A stretch of 64,000 bases of DNA from an uncultured Ruminococcus sp. (GCA_902787365.1 CADAGC010000035.1:28996-92995), one strand, 5' to 3'. Counted from the first letter of the stretch, positions 14,790-23,525 are shown. The notes: generated by a model from the sequence alone, not told the origin. Program-made: numbers and translations.

Positions 14790-16430
14790 GTGATAACTGG
14801 TAAGCTTCTTCGTGACGCTTTTATAAGCGGTGCGAATGGTATTGCAAATAATAAAAAATCGGTGGATGAGCTCAACGTATTCCCTGTGCCTGACGGTGAT
14901 ACAGGTACGAATATGGCTATGACGACATCAAACGCCGTAGCAGAGCTTAAGCACTTAAAGGACGACTGCACAGCAGGCGAGGCCGCAAAGACTATGGCGG
15001 CAGGCTGTCTGCGTGGTGCGAGGGGCAACTCGGGCGTTATAACCTCGCTTATTTTCAGAGGCTTCTCAAAGGCCTTGAAGGGTGAGGATAAGTGCGACAG
15101 CGAGCTGCTCGTCAAGGCTCTTGAACTGGGTGTCGAGGGCGCATACAAGAGCGTTATGAAGCCCACCGAGGGCACTATACTCACAGTAGCAAGAGAGGCC
15201 GCAGAGCGTGCAAGAGAATTCTCCCGCTCGACTAATGACCCGCTGCTGGTATGGGAAGAGGTATGCAGAGCTGCTGCTATATCCTTGGAGAACACGCCGA
15301 AGCTTCTGCCCGTGCTTGCAAAGGCAGGCGTGGTAGACGCAGGCGGCAAGGGTCTGCTTGTGATATTCGAGGCTATGCTTCACACATTCAAGACAGGTGA
15401 GATATTAGAGAGCACCGCCGACAAGGCTGAAGCTGTAGTAACGGTAGAAACATTTGCCGACACGGTAGGCAAGTTCGATTCAGAGATAACATTCACCTAC
15501 TGCACAGAAATGCTCATCACCAAGAAAAAAGACTGCGCAGACCCCTCGAAGCTGCGTGCTTACTTGGAGACTATAGGCGACTGCGTGGTAGTTGTTGACG
15601 ATGATGAGATAATCAAGGTTCACGTTCACACTAATGACCCGGGTCTTGCTATACAGAAGGGTCTTGAATTCGGCCATATCAACCTGCCGAAGATAGAGAA
15701 CATGAAGCTCCAGCACGAGAACGCAAAGAAGCAGGCCGACACACCCGAGTTCAAGCCTGTAAAGCCCGACAAGAAATACGGCTTTGTGACAGTTGCGGCA
15801 GGTGCAGGCATTGAGAATATGTTTGCAGACCTCGGCGCTGACTGCATAGTCAAGGGCGGGCAGACAATGAACCCCTCGACAGATGATATACTTAAGGCAA
15901 TACTCGCCTGCCCCGCAAAGAACGTGTTCGTGCTGCCCAACAACAAGAACATCATCATGGCGGCAGAGCAGGCTATGAAGCTTTGCGACGACAGAAAGGT
16001 GACTGTTTTACAGACACGCACCATTCCGCAGGGCATTTCGGCAATGCTTGCCTTTGACCCCGACGCTGACACCAAGTCGAACATATCGAACATGACAGCC
16101 GCACTCGAAGGCGTGTCAACGGGTACTATAACCTTTGCAGCCCGTGACAGCGACTTTGAAGGCCACAACATCAAGAAGGGCGAGATCCTTTGCATGGATA
16201 ACGGCAGGCTCTCATTCGTTGAGAAAGACCTTGCCAAGGGCGCATACAAGCTGACAAAGAAGCTCGTAAAGGGCGACAGCTCGTTTGTAACGATAATCTA
16301 CGGCGCAGATGTCACCGAAGAAGCAGCCGAAGCGCTTGCCGAGCAGGTAAGAAACAAGTACGGCAGCCTTGATGTAAACCTGATAAACGGCGGCCAGCCT
16401 GTTTATTACTACATCATATCAGTTGAATAA
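14790..16430 (+). CDS. fakA: DAK2-domain fatty acid kinase-like protein (YloV/FakA)
   Basis: A 546-residue protein. FakA phosphorylates fatty acids held by a FakB protein, feeding exogenous fatty acids into phospholipid synthesis. I choose the GTG at 14790: AGGAGG (14777-14782) is 7 bases upstream, and the protein then begins ITGKLLRDAFISGAN, as in the family; the ATG at 14769 overlaps that ribosome site. The N-terminal DAK2 nucleotide-binding domain shows NVFPVPDGDTGTNM, whose aspartates bind Mg-ATP, and ARGNSGVI; the rest is the YloV C-terminal domain. No FakB is in the window. Confidence 0.85.
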   Translation: MITGKLLRDAFISGANGIANNKKSVDELNVFPVPDGDTGTNMAMTTSNAVAELKHLKDDCTAGEAAKTMAAGCLRGARGNSGVITSLIFRGFSKALKGEDKCDSELLVKALELGVEGAYKSVMKPTEGTILTVAREAAERAREFSRSTNDPLLVWEEVCRAAAISLENTPKLLPVLAKAGVVDAGGKGLLVIFEAMLHTFKTGEILESTADKAEAVVTVETFADTVGKFDSEITFTYCTEMLITKKKDCADPSKLRAYLETIGDCVVVVDDDEIIKVHVHTNDPGLAIQKGLEFGHINLPKIENMKLQHENAKKQADTPEFKPVKPDKKYGFVTVAAGAGIENMFADLGADCIVKGGQTMNPSTDDILKAILACPAKNVFVLPNNKNIIMAAEQAMKLCDDRKVTVLQTRTIPQGISAMLAFDPDADTKSNISNMTAALEGVSTGTITFAARDSDFEGHNIKKGEILCMDNGRLSFVEKDLAKGAYKLTKKLVKGDSSFVTIIYGADVTEEAAEALAEQVRNKYGSLDVNLINGGQPVYYYIISVE

Positions 16431-16435
16431 AAATT

Positions 16436-16470
16436 ATCCGAAGAGGCATCACGCTTCTTCGGATTTTTGT
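16436..16470 (+). terminator. Terminator of the Asp23-FakA operon
   Basis: ATCCGAAGA...TCTTCGGAT hairpin followed by TTTTGTTTG; it overlaps the end of the convergent acetyltransferase gene. Confidence 0.8.
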
Positions 16471-17021
16471 TTGTATTCGTCTTTGAGCAGCAGATTAACG
16501 CAGTCGGTCTTGACTTCATTGTTAGCCGTCTTGTATTTGCTGTATTTAATAAACTTAAACCCGCACTTTTGCTGTACTCTCTTTGACTGCGGGTTGTCGG
16601 CAAAGTGTCGGCAGACTATGAAATCAAGCCCCTGCTCACCAAACAGCCAGCTAATGACCTCGCTCACCGCCTCGGGGGTCAGCCCCCTGCCCCAGCAGGC
16701 CTTTGAGAGAACAAAGCCAATCTCCCTGCCCTTTTTGTCAGAAAGATTCGGCAGCAGCCGCTCGTCATACTTTTCAACCCCCAGCGAGCCTATCACCTTG
16801 CCCTCGTGCTCAATGGCAAAGGTCTTTCTGCCTGCTATGAACATATCAAGTATAGCCTGCGTGTCGGCCTTGGTCTTGTGGTGCGGCCAGCCTGCCATTT
16901 CGCCCACGCCCTCGACGCTTGCATACTCAAAGAAATCATCAAGGTCGCTCTGCCGCCACGGGCGCAGGGTAAGGCGTGAGGTGCGCAGTATAACATTTGA
17001 AATATCTATCTCGGCGTTCAT
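16449..17021 (-). CDS. GNAT acetyltransferase, RimJ/RimL type
   Basis: A 190-residue acetyl-CoA-dependent N-acetyltransferase. It has the RimJ/RimL-type layout: TSRLTLRPWRQSD near the N-terminus, GREIGFVLSKACWGRGLTPEA carrying the acetyl-CoA pyrophosphate loop (GRGLTPEA), and the DNPQSKRVQQKCGFK motif typical of the C-terminal part. The substrate may be a ribosomal protein N-terminus or a small amine; the sequence does not say. The start codon lies one base after the stop of the phosphoesterase gene, so the two form an operon with likely coupled translation. Confidence 0.85.
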   Translation of the reverse strand: MNAEIDISNVILRTSRLTLRPWRQSDLDDFFEYASVEGVGEMAGWPHHKTKADTQAILDMFIAGRKTFAIEHEGKVIGSLGVEKYDERLLPNLSDKKGREIGFVLSKACWGRGLTPEAVSEVISWLFGEQGLDFIVCRHFADNPQSKRVQQKCGFKFIKYSKYKTANNEVKTDCVNLLLKDEYKQKSEEA

Positions 17022-17022
17022 T

Positions 17023-18150
17023 CTATCGCTTTCCCTCTATGTCTATCACCACATACTCGGACTTGCAGCCCGTCTTGAAAGCTATCTCCCAGTCGGAAAT
17101 GCCCGATGTGATGATGAAATCCGTGCTGTCGATCGTCTTGTGGCCGTAGGTGTAGTCGTTGGCGCCTATCAGCTCGCCTATGCGGTTTATGGGCAGCATC
17201 TGCCCGCCGTGAGTGTGCCCCGAAAGCACAAGGTCAGCCCCCGCCTCGGCCTCGGCGGTGTAGTCGTTGGGCTGGTGGTCAAGAACTACCGTGTAGGCGC
17301 TCTTGTCAACTCCCTGCATAAGCTCGGCTATGCTCTTGCGGCTGCCGTTTCTGTTTTCAAGCTCTTCCGATTTGTCGGCACGGCCTATTATGCATACGTT
17401 GTTATCTAAGAATACAAGCTCGTCCTCCAGTACGGTGACGCCGTTTTTTTCAAGCTCGGCCTCTAAGTCATCTTTGGTGTAGCCACGCTGCTCGTTGCTG
17501 TAGTAGCCCTTGTCGTGGTTGCCGAAGCAGAAATACACTCCCTGCTTGGTCTTAAGCCTGCCAAGCGCTGCGCAGGCGTCGATCATATCCTGCTTCATAG
17601 TGCCGTCGTCAACAAAATCGCCCGTTATCACCACGATGTCGGGGTCTTTCTCGTTCATCTCGTCTACGTATTTGCCCAAGCCCTTGCCGTCAAATGTCGT
17701 GCCGATGTGCGAGTCTGCAAGCTGAATTATGCGAATGTTGCCTGTGCTCTTGTCGGTGCTAAGTGTGTAATTTTTCTCCCATACGTTGTTTGCAAGAAAG
17801 TAGCCTATGCACAAATACACAGCACACAAGATAAGTGCTATGCCGCCCTCAATATACAGCCTGCGCTCTTTCTTAAGCGCCTTTCTCACCGCAAACGCTA
17901 TTATATTTGCGATAATAAAGAACAGCATAAGATTTACTATCACTATGACGGCATTTACAAGGCTGAACACTAAACACAGCGCCGTGCCGAGAACGGCAAC
18001 ACATAAAAGTCCAAAAATCTTCTCTTTTTTCTTGCTCTCGCCTGCAAGCTTCTTGATAAGCGAAAACCGTGAGAAGCACACCGTCATATATACAACGCCT
18101 GCCCCCAGCATAACTATAGCTACGAGCAGGATAACTATCCACATTCCCAT
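17023..18150 (-). CDS. Membrane-bound metallophosphoesterase (YkuE/YaeI-like)
   Basis: A 375-residue protein whose start at 18150 has GGAG 7 bases upstream. Four or five hydrophobic segments occupy the first 130 residues, followed by a calcineurin-like phosphoesterase domain with the full metal-binding set: ADSHIG, GDFVDDG, GNHDKG, and GHTHGGQ near the C-terminus. Relatives hydrolyse UDP-diacylglucosamine-type or other envelope phosphodiesters, but this one could have another substrate. First gene of a two-gene operon with the acetyltransferase. Confidence 0.85.
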   Translation of the reverse strand: MGMWIVILLVAIVMLGAGVVYMTVCFSRFSLIKKLAGESKKKEKIFGLLCVAVLGTALCLVFSLVNAVIVIVNLMLFFIIANIIAFAVRKALKKERRLYIEGGIALILCAVYLCIGYFLANNVWEKNYTLSTDKSTGNIRIIQLADSHIGTTFDGKGLGKYVDEMNEKDPDIVVITGDFVDDGTMKQDMIDACAALGRLKTKQGVYFCFGNHDKGYYSNEQRGYTKDDLEAELEKNGVTVLEDELVFLDNNVCIIGRADKSEELENRNGSRKSIAELMQGVDKSAYTVVLDHQPNDYTAEAEAGADLVLSGHTHGGQMLPINRIGELIGANDYTYGHKTIDSTDFIITSGISDWEIAFKTGCKSEYVVIDIEGKR

Positions 18151-18289
18151 AAACTCTCTCCTTATATTTCCTGTTTTAAGAATTATACTATATTTCGCCG
18201 CACCTGTCAATGATTTGGGTTATTTTTACATTTTGCCATGAGATCCGGGAAAGCTTTTTATAACTTTTCGCCTTTCTTTCACGCCGATT

Positions 18290-18465
18290 TCACATTGAGG
18301 GGTTATTATATATATAGGCTAAGGGACAGCCCGGATAATTTCGACGGCTTGGAGCCAATGTCAATGTTTATTGCAAATCGTCCCGACTACATATTATTTT
18401 CTTCATCCATATATATTTACCGTTAAGGCCGTAGTGTTCCCCCCTTCGCTACGGCCTTATTATTT
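18290..18465 (+). ncRNA. Possible small transcript ending in a hairpin terminator
   Basis: The 485-base gap between the phosphoesterase and ilvE has no convincing gene. It contains a terminator-like hairpin AAGGCCGTAG...CTACGGCCTT followed by ATTATTT (18425-18462), although the nearest plus-strand gene upstream ends at 16430. Upstream of it are pairing-capable stretches (GGCTAAGGGACAGCC at 18318-18332) and a TATATATATA tract. This could be a short RNA gene; no known family is recognised. Confidence 0.25.
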
Positions 18466-18571
18466 GCAGCCGTTTTGGCGTGATTTTTCATCTTCGGGCT
18501 TGATTTGCTCGTAAAACAGGCTGTAATGAAAGATTTTAGGGCAAAAAATTCATTTTTTAGGTAAAAAGGGC

Positions 18572-18600
18572 TTGAAATCTCTGACAAAAAGTATTATAAT
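18572..18600 (+). promoter_or_regulatory. Promoter of ilvE
   Basis: TTGAAA (18572-18577), 17 bases, TATAAT (18595-18600). Confidence 0.65.
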
Positions 18601-18635
18601 ATAGGTAGATTATTTTTTGAAAGAAGGATAAAACA

Positions 18636-19700
18636 ATGGAAATAAGGTTTGAACAGACAAAAACCCCTAAGGCTAAGCCTACCGATGAGACTAAGCTCGG
18701 CTTCGGTCATATCTTCACAGACCATATGTTTGCGATGAATTATGACGCAGGTCAGGGCTGGCACGACGCAAGGATAGTTCCCTACGGCGAGATAAGCCTT
18801 TCCCCTGCTGCTATGTGCCTGCACTACGGTCAGGAGATATTCGAGGGTCTTAAGGCTTACAGAACAGCTGACGGCACAGTTCAGCTTTTCAGACCCGACG
18901 AGAACTACAAGAGAATGAACACATCTGCTGCACGTATGGTTATCCCTGCAATTGATGAGGAATTCATGGTTGAAGCTACAAAGAAGCTCGTTGAGATAGA
19001 GAAGGACTGGGTGCCCCACACAGACGGCGCATCGCTCTATATCAGACCTTTCATCTTTGCGACTGACCCGTTTGTTGGCGTTAAGCCCGCAGACCACTAT
19101 CTCTTCCTTATAATCCTCTCACCCTCCGGCCCCTACTACAGCACAGGTCTTGACCCCGTTAAGATCTATGTTGAGCAGAAGTATGTCAGAGCAGTAAGAG
19201 GCGGCACAGGCTTTGCTAAGACAGCTGCTAACTACGCTGTATCCCTTAAGGGTCAGGACGAGGCTCACAATCAGGATTACGAGCAGGTTCTCTGGCTTGA
19301 CGGTGTTGAGCAGAAGTATATCGAGGAAGTTGGCTCTATGAACATCTTCTTCGTTATCGACGGCGAGGTTATCACTCCCGAGCTGACAGGTTCAGTTCTC
19401 CCCGGCATCACAAGAAAGAGCGCTCTTGAAGTATGCAAGTCCAAGGGCATCAAGGCTACCGAGAGAAGAATAACCATTCAGGAAGTTGCAGACGCTTACG
19501 ACGCAGGCAAGCTTGACGAGGTATTCGGCACAGGCACAGCCGCAGTTATCTCCCCTGTTGGTCACTTAAAGTGGGGCGACAAGGTAATGACTATCAACGA
19601 CAACAAGATAGGGCCTATCTCCCAGATGCTTTACGACACAATGACAGGCATCCAGTGGGGCAAGATCGAAGACACCTTTGGTTGGACTGTTAAGATCTGA
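18636..19700 (+). CDS. ilvE: Branched-chain amino acid aminotransferase
   Basis: Transfers the amino group between glutamate and the 2-oxo acids of valine, leucine and isoleucine; PLP enzyme of fold type IV. The 354 residues match the larger, eukaryote-like BCAT subgroup: LHYGQEIFEGLKAYR (62-76), the Schiff-base Lys195 in GTGFAKTAANYA, EVGSMNIFF, and GTGTAAVISPVG near the end. GAAAGAAGGA precedes the ATG. Monocistronic with its own promoter and terminator, and codon use is that of a strongly expressed gene. No T-box leader is visible in the 35-base 5' region. Confidence 0.95.
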   Translation: MEIRFEQTKTPKAKPTDETKLGFGHIFTDHMFAMNYDAGQGWHDARIVPYGEISLSPAAMCLHYGQEIFEGLKAYRTADGTVQLFRPDENYKRMNTSAARMVIPAIDEEFMVEATKKLVEIEKDWVPHTDGASLYIRPFIFATDPFVGVKPADHYLFLIILSPSGPYYSTGLDPVKIYVEQKYVRAVRGGTGFAKTAANYAVSLKGQDEAHNQDYEQVLWLDGVEQKYIEEVGSMNIFFVIDGEVITPELTGSVLPGITRKSALEVCKSKGIKATERRITIQEVADAYDAGKLDEVFGTGTAAVISPVGHLKWGDKVMTINDNKIGPISQMLYDTMTGIQWGKIEDTFGWTVKI

Positions 19701-19713
19701 CAGATATAAATAT

Positions 19714-19742
19714 AAGGCAGGACTTATGTCCTGCCTTTTTTG
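19714..19742 (+). terminator. Terminator of ilvE
   Basis: AAGGCAGGAC ttat GTCCTGCCTT followed by TTTTG. Confidence 0.9.
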
Positions 19743-19755
19743 TTTGTATGATAGG

Positions 19756-20352
19756 TCAATACCCTAAGATCATCACCCTTGCACTCTTGCCCTTGGGAAT
19801 GTATCTGATGTTGATATAGCCGCCCATAGCGTATGCTGCGTCGCTGTGAAGTGTTACGTTGCAGTCGATGCCGTCAGCACGCTGGAAATTGATCGTACAC
19901 TGCTTCGTTTCGGGGTCGTAGTTTATCACCTGTGCCCTTGCGGTAACGCCGTGAGCACCTACCGAGTTGCGCAGATACAGGCTTCTAAGCAGCCTGCACA
20001 GGCCGTACCACCCTATAAAGGTGAGCAGCAGCAGTATGCCGTAGAGCGTCCATTTGAGCGAGTTCTTGGCGGGCAGCGTGACCTTTTCGGGGTCGTCGGG
20101 CAGGTATTTGCCCTCAAACGTTCTGCCGACGTTTGTATTGCCGTCGTTGATTATGGCCTTTGCCTTTACAGTCTCGCCCTTGTCGTTGACATACTCGGCC
20201 TCGACGTTATTGCTCTCTGATGAAACTATCGTCGCCTGAACTGTTATGCCCTCGTTTCTGAGCGTCTTGTCGTTTTTATACATCACCTGCATAACTATCG
20301 GCATACCGACTGCAAGGCATATAAACAGTATTATCAAAACTATCCTTTTCAT
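19756..20352 (-). CDS. DUF3592-like membrane protein
   Basis: A 198-residue protein with two membrane segments (about 3-22 and 95-115) separated by and followed by small beta-rich domains (VQATIVSSESNNVEAEYVN; ARAQVINYDPETKQCTINF). This two-helix, beta-strand layout with a KYLPDDPEKV stretch is that of the DUF3592 group. I place the start at 20352 because GGGGGAG lies 5 bases upstream. Function unknown; single gene between ilvE and the nucleoid operon. Confidence 0.55.
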   Translation of the reverse strand: MKRIVLIILFICLAVGMPIVMQVMYKNDKTLRNEGITVQATIVSSESNNVEAEYVNDKGETVKAKAIINDGNTNVGRTFEGKYLPDDPEKVTLPAKNSLKWTLYGILLLLTFIGWYGLCRLLRSLYLRNSVGAHGVTARAQVINYDPETKQCTINFQRADGIDCNVTLHSDAAYAMGGYINIRYIPKGKSARVMILGY

Positions 20353-20371
20353 CTCTACTCCCCCGCACACA

Positions 20372-20408
20372 AAAAAGCAGACTGCACATTGATGTGCGCA
20401 GCCTGCAT
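20372..20408 (-). terminator. Terminator of the HU/H1-like operon
   Basis: Minus-strand hairpin GCAGGCTGCGCACAT/ATGTGCAGTCTGC with a small bulge, then TTTTTTGTG. It overlaps the ribosome site region of the next gene. Confidence 0.8.
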
Positions 20409-20420
20409 ATTTGCTAAGTA

Positions 20421-20855
20421 TTAAAGGTCAACCTTGCCCTCTACCTTGTCATTTACAACATAGTAAGCAGCATTGTCCTCAGGCTTGATGTAAACCTTAA
20501 CACTCTTTACAGCGCCCTTGTTGTTAGCCTTGAAATCAGCCTTTACAGCCTCTAAAACGTCAAGAGCTGCAACTTCCTTGTCGCCGTACTGTACGAATAC
20601 AGCCTGCTTGTTCTCAACTGCCTTCTTAGCAGCTGTCTTAGCCTTAGCAGCAGTTGTCTTAGCTGTTGACTTAGCCTTAGCAGCAGTCTTCTTAGCAGCT
20701 GTCTTTGTTGTAGCAGCAGCCTTCTTTGTAGCTGTCTTTGCCTTAGCAGCTGTCTTCTTAGCAGCTGTCTTAGTTTCCTTAACAGCCTTTTCTACCTTTT
20801 CAGCAGCTGCAGCCTTAACCTCTGTAGCCACCTCTGAAACCTTCTTATCAGCCAT
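20421..20855 (-). CDS. Histone H1-like Lys/Ala/Thr-rich protein with DUF6465-type C-terminus
   Basis: A 144-residue basic protein. Residues 1-85 are almost entirely Ala, Lys and Thr in AAKKTAAKAKT-type repeats, as in eukaryotic H1 tails and bacterial H1-like proteins, and would bind DNA without sequence preference. The last about 55 residues (QAVFVQYGDKEVAALDVLEAV to the end) form a small alpha/beta domain common in gut Clostridia (DUF6465 type, from memory). It lies 24 bases behind an HU gene, sharing promoter and terminator, so both probably act on the nucleoid. AAAGGAG precedes the ATG. Confidence 0.8.
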   Translation of the reverse strand: MADKKVSEVATEVKAAAAEKVEKAVKETKTAAKKTAAKAKTATKKAAATTKTAAKKTAAKAKSTAKTTAAKAKTAAKKAVENKQAVFVQYGDKEVAALDVLEAVKADFKANNKGAVKSVKVYIKPEDNAAYYVVNDKVEGKVDL

Positions 20856-20879
20856 GGTGATTATCTCCTTTACTATAAA

Positions 20880-21158
20880 TTACTTCTTATCTACAGCGTC
20901 CTTAAGAGCTCTGCCAGCCTTGAAAGCGGGAACCTTCTTAGCGGGAACCTCGATAGGCTGCTTTGTAGCGGGGTTGATGGACTTCTTAGCAGCCCTGTCT
21001 CTAACCTCGAATGTACCAAAGCCTACGAGTGAAACCTTGTCACCGTTCTCAAGTGTCTGTGAGATAGCGTCTATAACTGTACCGAGAGCCTTGTTAGCTT
21101 CAGCCTTTGTGTAGCCGCCTTTCTCAGCGATAAGTGCAACCAATTCTGACTTTTTCAT
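20880..21158 (-). CDS. hup: HU family DNA-binding protein
   Basis: A 92-residue histone-like protein that bends and compacts DNA as a dimer. Full-length HU: helices MKKSELVALIAEKGGYTKAEANKAL, the VSLVGFGTFEVRDRAAKKSINPATKQPIEVPA beta-arm with the intercalating Pro, and the C-terminal helix AGRALKDAV. It is the first gene of an operon with the H1-like protein and has a perfect consensus promoter, as expected for an abundant protein. Confidence 0.95.
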   Translation of the reverse strand: MKKSELVALIAEKGGYTKAEANKALGTVIDAISQTLENGDKVSLVGFGTFEVRDRAAKKSINPATKQPIEVPAKKVPAFKAGRALKDAVDKK

Positions 21159-21193
21159 AAATCAACGACCTCCGTTTTTAAATTTCTGTATGT

Positions 21194-21222
21194 ATTATAG
21201 CCTATTTTACGCCGTTTGTCAA
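21194..21222 (-). promoter_or_regulatory. Perfect consensus promoter of the HU operon
   Basis: Minus-strand TTGACA (21222-21217), 17 bases, TATAAT (21199-21194). The remaining gap to 21486 shows nothing I recognise. Confidence 0.8.
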
Positions 21223-21486
21223 ACAAAAACCGCCTATTTAGGGGCATTTTTAATAATATTTGGCGTTTTACATAAATAATCTGTGTGTTTTGGCTGTGAG
21301 TTTTGTATTTATTCACATATTATAAATTAACCGCTTCAAACATCACGCCCGCCGCTTTTCAAAACTGCGCAGATAAGCGCTTTTGGTGGCCTGTACGTTT
21401 TTTTACTCATTTGATATATGTTTACATTTTATTTATAAACCGAGGTTTTGATTTTCGGGGTGAAAGTTGTTCACCTTTCATACAAT

Positions 21487-21798
21487 TTACTGCCGCAGCT
21501 TTGAATAATAAGCTATCGCATGAACACTCCTGCCCTCGGCGGTCACTCCCTTGATGTCAACGCCGTTGCCGCTCATAAGTGTCGCCATAACTGCGCCCTT
21601 GGTGCTTATGCGCAAAGCCTGTGAGCCGTTGCATACCACGACTATCTCATCGTCCTTGACCGTGATAGCCCCTGTGCGGCCTATTATCTGCTCGTCGCCG
21701 CCCTCACGCAGAACGATGTGAGATATGGCCTTTTTGTCAAACTCACGCAGCTGCGCAAGGCTCATGCCCTTATTCTTTTTCGGTGAAAACAGACCCAT
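21487..21798 (-). CDS. Small conserved-looking protein downstream of maf, function unknown
   Basis: A 103-residue soluble protein with a short basic N-terminus and a beta-rich body (GRTGAITVKDDEIVVVC, GNGVDIKGVTAEG). The strand pattern is vaguely like YabP/YqfC sporulation proteins but too weak to claim. Its start lies 29 bases inside the end of maf with GGAGGG upstream, so the two are co-translated. Confidence 0.6.
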   Translation of the reverse strand: MGLFSPKKNKGMSLAQLREFDKKAISHIVLREGGDEQIIGRTGAITVKDDEIVVVCNGSQALRISTKGAVMATLMSGNGVDIKGVTAEGRSVHAIAYYSKLRQ

Positions 21799-22441
21799 AT
21801 AAACTGCCCTCCGTGCTCAGAAACGCTTCAGTAAGCAGCGTCAGCTCCTCAACAGGCAGCCCCACGACATTTGAATAGCTGCCAATGTCGATATGCACCT
21901 TGCTATCTTTAAAATCCTGAATGCCGTAGCCGCCCGCCTTGTCAAAGGGCGCACCCGAAGCGATGTATTCATTTATCTCGGCGCTCGTCAGCTTTGCAAA
22001 GCCTACCACCGTCGTGTCCGAGGAGCTTTTCGTCCTGCCCATGCAGGATATGGCTATGCCGCTTATAACGCTGTGCTGCCTGTCTGATAGCCGCTCAAGC
22101 ATCGAGTAGGCTTCCTTTTTGCCCGAGGGCTTGCCGAATATCTCATCATCTACCACAACGGTAGTGTCAGCCCCTATCACAAAGGCGTCGGGGTAAAGCT
22201 CTGCCACAGCTAAGCATTTTTTCCTTGCGAGGTATTCACTCGCCATTCTCACAGGGATATAGTCAGGCAGCGTTTCGTCAACGTCTGCGGGAATTATCTC
22301 AAAATCCCCCGCCATGCACGAGAGAAGCTCCTTTCTTCTCGGCGAAGCGGAAGCGAGTATCACCCGCCGCCCCTCAAGAAGTTTTTTTATCCTGCCCGCC
22401 CGTTCAAGCGTGGCAATGTCACATCTGATAAGGTCTTGCAT
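21770..22441 (-). CDS. maf: Maf-family nucleoside triphosphate pyrophosphatase
   Basis: Maf proteins hydrolyse non-canonical or modified NTPs (dTTP/UTP type) to the monophosphate and in Bacillus affect septum formation. The domain begins near residue 25 with VILASASPRRKELL and contains the catalytic GADTTVVVDDEIFGKP (Asp general base) and DKAGGYGIQ near the C-terminus. The N-terminus is about 24 residues longer than usual; GAGG 10 bases before the ATG at 22441 supports this start. Overlaps the next gene by 29 bases. Confidence 0.9.
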   Translation of the reverse strand: MQDLIRCDIATLERAGRIKKLLEGRRVILASASPRRKELLSCMAGDFEIIPADVDETLPDYIPVRMASEYLARKKCLAVAELYPDAFVIGADTTVVVDDEIFGKPSGKKEAYSMLERLSDRQHSVISGIAISCMGRTKSSSDTTVVGFAKLTSAEINEYIASGAPFDKAGGYGIQDFKDSKVHIDIGSYSNVVGLPVEELTLLTEAFLSTEGSLYGSVFTEKE

Positions 22442-22470
22442 TTTGTCTTAACCTCTTACTGTTGGATTTA

Positions 22471-22679
22471 TTCAATGCACAATTAACAATGCATAATGCA
22501 AAATGCATAATGCATAATTGAGGTGTGCGGCTGCGCCGCAAATTATGGGTTGTAAGTTGTGAATAGCTAATTCAGCCGCCGCAGGCGGCTCGCCCGAATG
22601 GGCATCTTATCGCCAAAATGGCGATACATTCATTGTGCATTGTGCATTGTGCATTGTGCATTGTGGATTGTGCATTGGT
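22471..22679. repeat. Structured intergenic repeat, largest copy (22.5 kb)
   Basis: Left arm of GCATAAT/GCAAAAT units, hairpins GTGCGGC tg CGCCGCA, GCCGCC gca GGCGGC, GCCC GAAT GGGC (22592-22603) and TATCGCC..GGCGATA (22608-22626), then five ATTGTGC units. The arms are roughly inverted, so the whole block can fold as one long structure. It fills the gap between the zinc-ribbon gene and maf. Confidence 0.75.
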
Positions 22680-22732
22680 TGCACATTCACAACTAACGGC
22701 AGCACCCCCAAAGGAATGCTGCCGTAAAAAAC

Positions 22733-23487
22733 TTATTCTAAAACAGCACCGCATTCGGAGCAGAATCTTGTGCCTGCTGCCTCCTTGTTTCCGCAGCTTG
22801 TGCAGAATATGAACTGACCGACATTAGCCGCAGGTGCAGGTGCAGGCTGCACGGGCGGTGCCATAGGTGCCGGCTCGGGTATCGGCATAGGCTCGGGAAG
22901 CGGCTGCATCTCGGGCGGCTGATACTCGGGTATCGGCGGCAGCTCGTTTGCAGGCTGCTCAGGCTCGCCAACCGGTTCAATTATCTCCGTGGGGCCTATG
23001 CCCTCGGGCTTCTCTATCGGTGCGGGCTCGGGGATAGGCAGCGGAGCAGGCTCGGGTATCGGCAGCGGTGCAGGCTCAGGAATGGGCTGTGCATACTGCG
23101 GCATAGGTGCAGGCTGCAGTATAGGCCGCTGCATCATAGGCTGCGGTATCGGCGCAGGCTGTGGAACAGGCTGCACGGGCGGTGCCCAGGGGCTGGGCTG
23201 GGGCTGCTGTGCCATAGGCTGCTGCTGAGGAGCCATAGGCTGAACAGAGGGCTGTACTATAGGCTGCTTTGCGCCGCAGTTGGGGCAGAACGCCACGTTG
23301 GTGCCTATCTGCATCTTGCAGTTTACGCACTCTCTTAAGCCCTTAAGCTCGTTTATCTGCTTGGTCATCAGCTGAAGATTTGCAAGCATGGTGTCTATCT
23401 CGCCCGCAAGTCTCTTAACGTCGGGGTCATTGATGTTGTCAAGATATTTGAGCTTGGCTATACGGCCTTGGTGTTAAAAAATGCCAT
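22733..23487 (-). pseudogene. Double zinc-ribbon, proline-rich protein with an early frameshift
   Basis: The natural start is the ATG at 23487, preceded by AGGAGGAG, giving MAFFNTKA and then a stop. A second frame beginning in the same stretch continues as RIAKLKYLDNINDPDVKRLAGE and stays open to 22733. One extra base within 23464-23475 (ACC AAGG read as ACC CAAGG) would restore a single protein of about 251 residues. The downstream part has a zinc ribbon (CVNCKMQIGTNVAFCPNCG), a long Pro/Ala/Gln/Glu region, and a C-terminal ribbon (CTSCGNKEAAGTRFCSECG). Such proteins are usually scaffolds or regulators of unknown role. Real lesion or sequencing error cannot be separated; an internal ATG at 23389 could give a shorter product. 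Confidence 0.6.
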
Positions 23488-23525
23488 GGTTCTTCTCCTC
23501 CTGGTGTATGTAAAGTAAAGATTAT

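Noticed and set aside
18238-18426. Plus-strand frame of 62 codons before ilvE
   Set aside because: No ribosome site, composition of intergenic DNA, ends in the orphan terminator hairpin.
22471-22679. CRISPR array suspected from regularly spaced short repeats
   Set aside because: The GCATAAT/ATTGTGC units are directly adjacent 7-base repeats without unique spacers, and no cas genes are present.
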